A DNA stretch of 64,000 nt from positions 295,501-359,500 of the forward strand of contig NC_082408.1 in assembly GCF_004011695.2 (NCBI RefSeq), written 5' to 3'. Source of the stretch: Ascochyta rabiei. Lineage: Eukaryota > Ascomycota > Dothideomycetes > Pleosporales > Didymellaceae. Position 1 is the first letter of the stretch. Each line of letters opens with the position of its first letter. A program made the position numbers and the translations under genes. The notes below the pieces were generated by a model, which had not been told where the DNA came from, did no database searches, and saw only the letters and a program-made list of their open reading frames with translations. Shown here piece after piece: positions 39,233-48,323 of the stretch.

Positions 39233-39492
39233 CTCTTAACAAGGGCCTGACCCAGGCCTAACAGACAGACATCTGGGGGTCACAGAATCTGACGCGCGCC
39301 TATGGTCGCTCAGAGAGGTCTCTCTCATCCTAAGTACTAGACCTTCCAGCAGTAACAGCACATTATGGCCCACATTGACCTGTACTAGGCCACATTGGCC
39401 GCTCCAGCGTTACTTGTGGCTGTGCCTCAGCACATCACCACGTGATGCGCTGGCTTAGCTGAGACTGGATCCGTGCGGGGTTAATTATCTGC

Positions 39493-39534
39493 TACCGTGT
39501 CCGTGCGCGCAACAACTGGAGTCGCGCAACAACT
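39493..39534 (+). repeat. CCGTGTCTGTGCGCG motif, copy 3
   Basis: It is identical to copy 2 at 28701 except for ccgtgtccg in place of ccgtgtctg, including both cgcgcaacaac units. It is preceded by ttaattatctgc, also similar to the sequence before copy 2 (ttaaattatgc), so homology extends outward by about 12 bp. Confidence 0.6.
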
Positions 39535-39607
39535 GAATCATCACAACTACACTATACTTTAACGCGTTGTAACTTAACAACTATAGCAGCTATTAACAAA
39601 GCGCTTA

Positions 39608-41470
39608 ACGTACTCCACGGGTGAGCGGATCAAACGGGTGAGCGGATCACTCTGCCAAGACCACACCAAACCTCCACCTTACTACGCAATGCCTCAACAA
39701 CAACATTAATCTACGCCCTTAAGAGAAGCTGCAATACAGCTTGCGCTCTAGGTAATTAAATAAGACATAATACTTACTGTGTAACGCGCTGCAGCTATAT
39801 ATAACGCACTTTATAGTACACTACACGCTTAATATACAGGACAACCTGCACAAGCTAATTATACGCTAGTTTAACAGATTATAGACCAGACTAAGGAGGA
39901 CGTAATTGCTAAGTACATCCTTGAGCTAGATACATAAGGATTTGCCCCTTAGCTGGCTGCTGTAGCTGATATAGCTAATTCTTTGCGTGCTAAGCGCAAT
40001 ATAGGCTATATTAGCATAAACTGGCCTAACACGTTTATTAAGCGCCGCCCTAACCTTAAAGTAAGGTTTAATTGCAAGTATAACTACAAGAGAGCCCTCT
40101 GTAAGGATCTAGAGATTATTAGGGGCTGGTTTAGGCTTGTAGCAAATGTTAAAGCTAAGTATAGCATCTAGGACAATAACACATACAACTTTAATAAGAC
40201 AGGCTTTATAATAGGCCAGATATTAACAGGAGCAGTTATTACAGGCTTAGAGCGTTAAGGACGGCTAAAGGCAGTGCAGCAGGGCAATTAAGAGTAGACA
40301 ACAGTTATACAGGGCATTAATAGCACAGGGTAGGCTATTCTACCCTTTATTATCTTTAAAGGCTGCAACCACCTCTCTGCCTGGTACAAAGAGGACAATC
40401 TGCCCTATAACTGGGTTATTAGAGTCTCTAAGAACAGATAGACTACTAACAAGCTTGGTCTAGACTGGTTAAAGCACTTTAATGCCTATACAAAGACGCG
40501 CACCTAAGAAGTACACTAGCTGCTCCTTATTAACAGCCACAAGAGCCACAACTCCCTTAACTTCTAACAATACTGCAAGGAAGCAAAGATTGTTACACTA
40601 TGTATGCCTCTACACTTATCTTACCTTTTACAACCACTAGATATAGGTTATTTTGCCCCTCTAAAGAAGGTATATAGGCGCTAAGCTAAGAATCTTATAC
40701 GTAACTACATTACTTATATTACTAAAACTAAGTTCCTACTATACTTTATAGACGCCTATAAGGAGACATTTACTTCTAGCAATATCTAAGAAGGCTTCTA
40801 AGGCGCTGGAATAGTCCCCCTTGACCCAGAACGGGTCATAATAGGTCTTGATGTCCGCCTACGTACCCTACCGCTACCTACTGTAGAAGATAAGCCCTAG
40901 CAGTCCCAAACCCTAAGCACTACCCTGCAATTAGGGTCGCAATTAACACTAGTTTAAGAGAGGATTTAAAGGCATGCAAGCAGCTTACTAACTTTAATAG
41001 TTAAGGCCTTTAAAAAGCTTGCTAAAGGCGCAGCTATAGTAGCGCATAAGCTAGTGTTAGCTTAAAGAGAGATTACTAGGCTTTAAGCAGCAAATAAGGC
41101 TGCCACGTGACGTAAATTGCATAAAAGAAAGCAATTACAGCAGAAGAGAGTCCTAACAGCTAAGGAAGGCCTTTAATTAACTACTCTAACTAAGTTTAGG
41201 GCGCGTGGTAATAGTAAGAAGGCAAAGAAGCAAGTGTGCGCTAAAGGAGGGGAAGTAACCCAAAGACGCTATATAAAGTGCTACAACGTTAGACATAACT
41301 TACATACATGTAAGAAGGCTGTAGAAGATGTTTCTAAATAATATTATGTACTGCACTACTGTATACAAGGCCAAAGTGGGCTAATACAAGCTATAATAGG
41401 GTAGAAATTTGGTGTGGTCTTGGCAGAGTGATCCGCTCACCCGTTTAATCCGCTCACCCGTAGAGTACGT
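39608..41470 (+). mobile_element. Fot/pogo-like element C (1863 bp, RIP-damaged), TIR core CGGATC
   Basis: TA duplications lie at 39606-39607 and 41471-41472. The ends have acgtactccacgggtgag then cggatcaa and a second cggatcac unit, with the inner block tctgccaagaccacacca. The transposase frame from the ATG at 39689 shows R-A-A-A-I-Y-N-A, W-P-N-T-F-I-K-R-R-P, Y-K-R-A-L-C-K-D, Y-N-F-N-K-T-G-F, W-V-I-R-V-S, L-L-I-N-S-H-K-S-H-N-S, L-Q-P-L-D-I-G-Y-F and a C-terminal knuckle. Two of three catalytic Asp positions are Asn, and many TAG/TAA stops occur, so it is inactive. Its body is close to that of element A although the TIR core differs. Confidence 0.92.
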
Positions 41471-41626
41471 TACAGCAATTAATGTGCTAAAACTAGGCAA
41501 AAAACTTATATATCAGCATTTTGCTACTAGGTTTAGCATTAACTGCGTAACTCTAGCTTAGAGACACAAGCACGTTTAGGACTCCTAGGAGACTAAGGAC
41601 ATTAACTAGCAACGTTTAACGCTATA

Positions 41627-43490
41627 ACGTACCCCACAGGCGAGCCGCTCAACAGGCGAGCCGCTCACTTTTGCCAAGCCCCCACCAAACTCCACCCTAT
41701 TATGGCCCAAAATAACCTAGTTTAGTGCTGTAAAGTGCAGTATGGCCTGTAATACTATTTAGAAACTACTTCTACCTCTTTCTAACACGTTTGCGCGTTG
41801 TGTCCTGTCTAATTGCACTGTCTACAGCGTCTTTAGGAGGGCTTACCTCCTTTAGCGCGCACCTGCTTCTTTGCCTTCTTCCTATTACTACGCGCCCTAA
41901 ACTCCTTCAGAGTTGTTAATTACAGGCTATTCTTAACTGTTAGGGTCTCTTCTGCCTAAACTTGCTTTCTTTTGTATGATTTTTGTTGTGTGGCTGCCTT
42001 ATTAGTAGCTTAAAGCTAAGTAATCTCCTGTTGCGCTAACACTAGCTTATGCGCAATTATTGCTGCCCCTTTTACTACCTTTTTAAACGCCTTAACTATA
42101 GAGGTAGGCAAACTATCTATATACCTCTAAATCCTTGTCTTTATAAGTGTTAATTGCAACCTAAGTTTAAGGGTGTTGCTTAGGGTTTGCGACTGCTAGA
42201 GCTTGTTGTTAACAGGTAGTAGTAGTAATAGAGTGTGCAACTTCACATTAAGGGCCATTATAACCTAGTCTAGGTTAAATAGGACCAATCTAGCACCTTA
42301 GAACCCTTTCTAGATGTTCTTAGAAGTAATTGCAGCATTGTAGGCGCGTATAAAGTATGGCAGGAACTCTGTCTTTATAATATAGTTAATCTAGTTATAT
42401 ATAAGTATTTTAGCTTAGCGCCTATACACCTTCTTTAAAGCAGCAAAACAACCTATATTAAGGGGCTATATAAGGTGTAATAAGTAAGGAGGCAAATACA
42501 AAGTAATAATCTTGTTATCCTTGCAGTATTGCTGGAATTTAAGAGAGTTGTGGCTCTTATAACTATTAATAATAAGCAAACAGTAGGTGCTAATAGTACG
42601 CTCCTTTATATGCCTGTCAAAGTGCTTCAACCAGTTAAGACCAAGCTTGTTAGTAGTCCAGCCGTTATTAGAGACTCTAATAACCTAGTTGTAAGGCAGA
42701 TCCTCTTCTTTGTACCAGGCAGAGAGGTAGTAGTAGGCTTTAAAGATAAGGAAGGCCAGAATAGCCTATCCTTTAGCATTAATGCTTACTATAGCCGTAG
42801 CCTACTCTTAGTTGCCTGGCTAGATAGCCTTTAGCCAACCCTGTCGTTCTAAAGCTGTAACAACTGCTCCTAGGGAAATCTGGCCTATTATAAAGCCTGT
42901 CTTGTTAAAGTTATACGTGTCTTTATCCTAGATGCTATACTTAGCTTTAATATTAGCTACTAGGCTAAACTAGCCCTATAGAACCTCAGAATCCTTATAA
43001 AGGGCTCTCTTATAGTCGTACTTGCAATTAAACTTAACTTTAAGCTCTAGGTGTTGCTTAACAAACATACTAGGCCAGTTTACGCTAATAGGGCCTAGAT
43101 TGCGCTTAGCGCGTAAAGAATTGGCTATAGTAGCTACATCTAAGAGCTAAGGAGAAAATCCTTACGCATCTAGCTTAAGAATATGCTTAATAATTACCTC
43201 CTCCTTATTATTGTCTAGCTTCTGTAAGTTGGCTATAGAATCTGTGCGTGAAGGTTATCCTGTGTGTTAGTCGCTTAGTGTCTTTTAAGGGACCCTGTAG
43301 ATAGCTGCAGCGCGTCGCTAAGAGAGATTTGTGTCTTGTTTAAGAGCCTAGAGCGCAAGCTGTATCTAAGCTTCCTTTAACGCGTCTAAATGGTGTTGTT
43401 AAGAAGACATTGGTGTAGGAGGAGAAGTTTGGTGGGGGCTTGGCAAAAGTGAGCGGCTCGCCCGTTAAGCGGCTCGCCCGTGGGGTACGT
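41627..43490 (-). mobile_element. Fot/pogo-like element D (1864 bp, RIP-damaged), TIR core CCGCTC
   Basis: TA duplications lie at 41625-41626 and 43491-43492. The left end is acgtaccccacaggcgag with ccgctcaa and ccgctcac units; the right end is the complement with cgggcgag units. It is an inverted near-copy of element B: both share the cccccaccaaact inner block and the C-terminal knuckle region (about 41770-41850 in complement). The transposase frame on the minus strand is full of stops. It lies only 156 bp from element C, in opposite orientation. Confidence 0.9.
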
Positions 43491-43492
43491 TA

Positions 43493-43850
43493 TAGAATCT
43501 CTATCTTCTAATAGATTATTAATCTTAGCTAGCTATATATGTCTGTAAGAATCTTCACCTAGTAGATTAACGTTAAAGCGTTACAGCTGTGTCTAATGAG
43601 ATTATACAAGGTAGTGTAATTAATATTATTACGCTAGCTTACATCTACAGCACTAAGCTACCCTGTAACAACAATTGTAGCTTAAATAAAATTTAAAAAA
43701 TAGTTAGGTGTCCTTGTTTTGATTCCTGACTAGCATGTTACCGAAGTAAGTAGTAATTAACTTAGTCGCCTATGTAGATTAGTAATATATTTTTATGTTC
43801 ATGCACTTTGCAGCTATACTTATATAGGACACAATTAAATTAATTAAATC
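43493..43850. other. AT-rich spacer, no gene
   Basis: It contains no open frame of note. One short stretch (gctagctatatatg) is AT-rich. Probably old RIP-damaged repeat. Confidence 0.4.
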
Positions 43851-43942
43851 TATGTCTGTGCACATAGTGCACGCTGTTAGTTAATGCATGTGTATTACTA
43901 AAACTATTTTCCGTTGACATGTCTCACCATTATCTCACAAAT

Positions 43943-44072
43943 CGGACGCTCCGCTTTTTGCGACGCTGGCGTTATTAGTACTGTCTGAAACTGTCTTAGA
44001 CCATCTGCAACTATCTGGACCAACCACTAACTGCTGATATAATCAGCAGGCGACGCGTTAGCGGAGCGTCTG
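43943..44072. repeat. Inner foldback, about 130 bp
   Basis: The arms are cggacgctccgct at the left and agcggagcgtctg at the right, with further weaker pairing (gcgacgctggc against ggcgacgcg). It could be a small nested element or a structural part of the 979-bp element. Confidence 0.6.
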
Positions 44073-44202
44073 AGGAAAAATGGGTCGAAGACGTTTTGAG
44101 ATGGTGCCAGAAAGTTTAATCAGGTGAGCTAGCCTGAATTCGTTAGTCAGACAGGGTTACGAAAGCTCTGGAGAGTGTTTGATTCATGAGATAATTGTCA
44201 AG

Positions 44203-44352
44203 GCCACGGCTCTGCCCACCGTGCCAAGCATGCCAAAAAGGTAACAATGCTCACTTTGATAGTGAGACAGCGGCCAGAACAGTACTTATTTGCCATTACA
44301 GGTCAGAGGTGCGCGTCACATGCCTGAGGCTTAAGAGTAAGGCTAAGAGCCT
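44203..44352 (+). repeat. R150 repeat, copy 3
   Basis: It reads ccacggctctgcccaccg, gccaagcatgccaaaaagg, gccagaacagtactta, caggtcagaggtg and catgcctgaggctt. It lies inside the 979-bp TIR element, so either R150 inserted there or it is one of that element's internal modules. Confidence 0.75.
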
Positions 44353-44872
44353 AACAATAATCTCACCACTCCTTAGCGCTGCAAGTAGATTGTCTGCCAT
44401 TCGTTGTACGTTAATGATCTAGGTCAGAAATCCACGTTAGTTAAGGTCTGGGATCTATTCTACTAGAGACTGCTCCTCTGTAGGGGATAGCTTGCGTTTT
44501 TGTGTATTAAATTGCTGTAGTGTAGGTACGTGTTAAAGATAGCGTTAAAGCGTTATTCTAGGGATAATTTATAGCCGCGCAGCTTTTCTGGTACTTAAGA
44601 TATAGCTATTTTAAATCGTGTAAATTGATAGATCTAGTCTACCTGCTTTTTAAAGCCTCTAAGCGTTGTAAGGGGGGGGGGCTATTATAAGTGTTATAAA
44701 AAGACACGTCGCAATTTTAGTAGAGCAGGCTAAGGAGTGGTTTAGGCCAAGGAGTAAGAAGACATGTTAACGTAAAATAATTTTAGTAATACGCATGTAT
44801 TAACTACCAGCGTGCACTAAGTGCATAGACATATGTAAAGCAGCAGTCCTTCCAAAGGTCCCTGTCCTGAAC

Positions 44873-44917
44873 TACCGTGTCTGTGCGCGCAACGCCCGCT
44901 TTTTGCTAGTAAAAACA
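44873..44917 (+). repeat. CCGTGTCTGTGCGCG motif, copy 4 (single unit)
   Basis: It starts taccgtgtctgtgcgcgcaac then gcccgctttttgctagtaaaaa. It shares the outer part with copies 2 and 3 and the ctagtaaaaa tail with copy 1, but keeps only one unit of the doublet. Confidence 0.45.
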
Positions 44918-45041
44918 CCAAATTTTTTTACTTTAAAAGCTAATTAACTCTTCTATTAGTAGAGAAAAAGACTAACCTTTTGTTAGAAAAATACTCTATT
45001 TATATAGCTCTATAAGCTAGTAGTAATTTTATTCTATAATA

Positions 45042-45465
45042 ACGTACCTCACGTGCGAATGGAACACCAAGCAAGTGGAACCCTCCAAAATCTCACCAAA
45101 AATCACAAAAATCACAACTGTTTATCTCAACAACCACCTTATAGAGTTATCTGAAACTCTTAGGATGGTATTGCATAGGCGTCAACAAGCATATATCCGA
45201 ATTTCAGCCTTGTAGCTATAATAGCTATAGAGAAAGCTTGCAAACATCCCTGTATAACAGCATTTTGTTAATATGTTCTGTAATATAGATACTATCATTC
45301 TAAGACTCTTACATACTCTTATTTGTGTAGGTGCAGCTTTATTCTGAGAATTTGAGAGGATTCTATAGGGTGGTTGTTGAGATAAACAGTTGTGATTTTC
45401 GTGATTTTCGGTGAGATTTTGGAGTGTTCCACTCGCTTGGTGTTCCATTCGCACGTGAGGTACGT
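45042..45465. mobile_element. MITE 2 (424 bp), Fot-like TIRs with TGGAAC core
   Basis: TA duplications lie at 45040-45041 and 45466-45467. The ends have acgtacctcacgtgcgaa then tggaacac and a caagcaagtggaacc unit, with perfect or near-perfect complement at the right (gttccactcgcttggtgttccattcgcacgtgaggtacgt in part). There is no coding capacity. The interior is homologous, when inverted, to MITE 1 at 20680, although the TIR cores differ. No full-length element with TGGAAC ends is present in this window. Confidence 0.88.
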
Positions 45466-45582
45466 TATGCTAACTTACGTTATTAATTTGTAATTAGCTG
45501 AATATTGCACTAGTATGTTATTAGCTGCTAGAGTTTACTAGAGCCTGTAAGGGTGCGCTAGGGTAAGCAGAGCGTTGGATTA

Positions 45583-47415
45583 ACGTGTTTCACCAGTAAG
45601 CGGCCAACACCAGTATCCGGCCAACCCCACCAAAACCAGCCTAACTTGGCGTGCAATTACTCCACAACCACGCAGTTGAATTAAGTAAGGTTTTAAAGCA
45701 TAATAGATTAGATAGCTCTATATTAAGTCCTGTTGTGGCCTTGCACGTGGCATTTGCTACACGTTAGTGGTGCTTGCTAACGCTGTGGGGCAGCGTTAAC
45801 CTGGGCCTCCTCCTTAACCACATTATTAGCCTGTAAGACTAGTAATTAAGCTTCCTTAACCTGTAGAGCTCCCCTACGTGCTATATACTGTCTATGCTTT
45901 TAATACTTATATTACTAGTGTTAATTTAAAGCATATAGCTTAGCGTTCTCCTAAGTTAAGATTATTGCTAACTGCATTGCAAGCTAATAACCCTTAACAA
46001 GCTAGGATATAGCTTAACTAGTTAGACTCTGTAACTGACGCTTAAGGAGATCTTGTATAAGGCAAGCTTGCTGCTAAAGCTGGTTAACTGTACGTGGTGT
46101 CTCTGCTGTCCACAGCCCTGCTGGTCCTGCTGCTGTCCCTGGTGGTAATAGTGTTCTAATAACAGTGAGGCATGACAGGACACGCTCTGGATTAAATGGG
46201 ATAAGCCCTGTTACTTGAAATCTAGCCTTAATATTGCTCTCTAATAGAGTAGTTGGTCTAATCCTTAGGTATATCTATAGGAAGTTAAGCTTGTTAACAT
46301 AGAAGATGCTTTAGTGGGCAAGCTTAGACACCTTATGTCTATACAACACCTTAAGAGGAGAGTAGCAGCTAACGTCTAGTGGCTAGAGAAGGTGTAAGGT
46401 GTAAGGAGGCATACAGAGGGTAATAATTATATTGTTCTTATAGTACTAATTAAACTTAGGTATAGTATGGCTGCTGTAACTGTTAAGGATAAGTAGCTAA
46501 CAAGCACCTAATAAGCGAGTCTGTGTGTGCCTGTTAAAGTGCTTCACCCAGTCAAGGCCTAGCTTATCTGTTGTCCAGCCGTTGTCACTAACAGCAACAG
46601 TCCAGTCAGGTAGGAGGTCTTGATACCAGCTAGCCTGGTAGAGCTTCCCTGCTAGTATAAGGAAGGGTAGGATAGACCAACCTAACGCGTTAACACACTT
46701 AATTATTGTTACCTACTCGCAATTGCCTGGCTAAACAACAGTAGCGCGTCTAACTGTGTCAGAGCTAGTAACAACCTTAGACGTTAAGGCAACACCTATT
46801 ATAAACCTAGTCTTATTAAAGTTATAGATGTCCTTATTAGGTATCCTATATATAAGGCGTGTCTCCTCTACCAGCCTAAACTACGCGCTAATCCTGACAG
46901 GATCTTCACAGCGTGCCCTTTGTGAATGGAATTTCCTATTCCACTTTATCTAGAGTTCTGGCTAGCGCTTAATAAAGCGTGCTACCCAGTTCTTGCCTAG
47001 CAAAGGAGGAGGAGGATTTTAGCTGTAGGCAGTAAGGAGAGTGTCTGCTATTTGTTGCACATTAATAATCTAGGGTAGAAATCCACAACAATTAAGGTCT
47101 AAGATCTACTAAATAAGGGACTGCTCTTTAACAGGGCTAAGCTTAAGGTTAACAGACGTTGTTGCGTCTTTTGACTTAATGCCCTAGAGGCGGCGGCGGA
47201 GCGTTATACGAGGCACCTGGTAGAGCAAAGCAGCCCTATTTTTTAACTAAACGCGTCCTAATTTAACGGCAGAGGTAGTAAGAAGGCATCTACCCTCTGT
47301 AAGGGAGGCTTAAGTACGTTGTGGTTGAGCCATCACAGTTGGGATGAAAGAAGTTTGACGCGTTTTGGTGGGGTTGGCCGGATACTGGTGTTGGCCGCTT
47401 ACTGGTGAAACACGT
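45583..47415 (-). mobile_element. Fot/pogo-like element E (1833 bp, RIP-damaged), TIR core CGGCCA
   Basis: TA duplications lie at 45581-45582 and 47416-47417. The ends are acgtgtttcaccagtaag-cggccaac and accagtatccggccaac, with the complement at the right. The minus-strand transposase begins near 47333 (M-A-Q-P-Q-R-T) with R-A-A-L-L-Y-Q-V-P-R-I-T-L-R-R-R-L as the HTH region and many stops further in. It is more divergent from A-D than they are from each other and has its own outer sequence (acgtgttt). Confidence 0.85.
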
Positions 47416-47417
47416 TA

Positions 47418-47680
47418 ATGAGATAACTTATAATTATGCTGTAAAGAGGCTCTAGCAAGTTATTTACTATGTGTTACCTAAGGCATGTTGTAGATTACTG
47501 CAGCGCGTTACTAAGAGGGTGTTGCATCTTATTAGATAGCCTGTAGGGCACACTGTATATCTGCTTCGTTTAAGGGCTTTTTTAGTTGTTGCGTTGCGGC
47601 ATTTTAGGTAGTATGAAGTTTGGTGGTCTTGGCAAAAGTGAGCGGTTCGCTTAGGTGAGCGGCTCGCTTGTGGAGTACGT
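47418..47680 (-). mobile_element. Right-end fragment of a Fot-like element (N-terminal transposase part)
   Basis: The right terminus (tacgt then TA at 47681-47682) has a doublet gagcggttcgcttag / gagcggctcgcttg and the ggcaaaagt inner block. In front of it on the minus strand is a decayed transposase N-terminus: E-A-D-I-Q-C-A-L-Q-A-I and R-A-A-V-I-Y-N-M-P. The rest is cut off by element E. The doublet matches the lone left end at 28089. Confidence 0.75.
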
Positions 47681-47682
47681 TA

Positions 47683-48323
47683 CTGCAAAATAGCTTTCTG
47701 TTGTAAAATACTCATTAATAGTGGTGTTTACTACGGGGAGAGTGAACGCGTTTCATTTTGGTGGCTCGTGCGCGACACCTGATCGGCCAAAAAAACGAGC
47801 TCCTTCGTATTTCTGAGAAACTCACGAGCACACAAATGCCTGCCATAGACAACTATCACAATCGGCCGGCGCAACGGATCATTGCACATGATGGAAGGGA
47901 GGCCAGCCTAACGGCGCGCCGACAGCTTAGCGGGGTTCTTCCCGTGTCTGTTGAGCGACGGCAATAACTTTCTTCTCATCCATTACACTTCTTCTCCCAC
48001 ACGACAATTCACCCAGTCATCTCTCTACTCTGCTTCAACTGCACGTTTCTTTTCGTGAATATCTGACGCTCCAAGTACGGCACAGCAGCCAAGATGCAGA
48101 CCTCAAGCAGAACCTCGCCTGATCAAGGTATCTGACAGCAATCGCATGAGAACCGGTGTTCGCTTCTCGTTGCCCTGCTCCCGCGTCACGCCCAGGCGTG
48201 AGAGGAGGGTGATGGAAGTGATCTGAGAAATACGGTCTGAACTTGATCAGGTTAACGCCTGCGAAAGGACTTCATGCTTTGCGCTCCTGCTCGGAGACTG
48301 CTACTGACTAGCATAGGGCCTTC
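47683..48323 (+). promoter_or_regulatory. Upstream region of the NCS1 permease gene
   Basis: These 640 bp lie between the transposon fragment and the start codon. The stretch 47975-48060 is pyrimidine-rich (cttcttctc, catctctc), as is common near fungal transcription starts. A short upstream ATG frame occurs at 48093. No other gene is seen; a 69-codon frame at 47758-47967 has no domain. Confidence 0.45.

Larger units (their letters stand above)
38792..39605. other. AT-rich spacer with repeat copies
   Basis: No gene is seen. It contains R150 copy 2 and the CCGTGTC motif copy 3, annotated separately. The first 200 bp are rich in tag/gta triplets, as expected of strongly RIP-damaged DNA. Confidence 0.4.
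43853..44831. mobile_element. 979-bp non-autonomous TIR element
   Basis: TA lies on both sides (43851-43852, 44832-44833). The inverted repeats extend about 58 bp: the left starts tgtctgtgcacatagtgcac and runs to tactaaaactatttt; the right is its complement with about 8 differences. GTGCAC (or GTGCAT/C) occurs twice per end, echoing the doublet design of the Fot-like ends. There is no transposase. It contains an inner foldback (43943-44072) and R150 copy 3. Confidence 0.8.

Noticed and set aside
44671..44681. Run of G near 44675 as a structural or regulatory signal
   Set aside because: A homopolymer run in decayed AT-rich sequence; no second G-tract set for a quadruplex.
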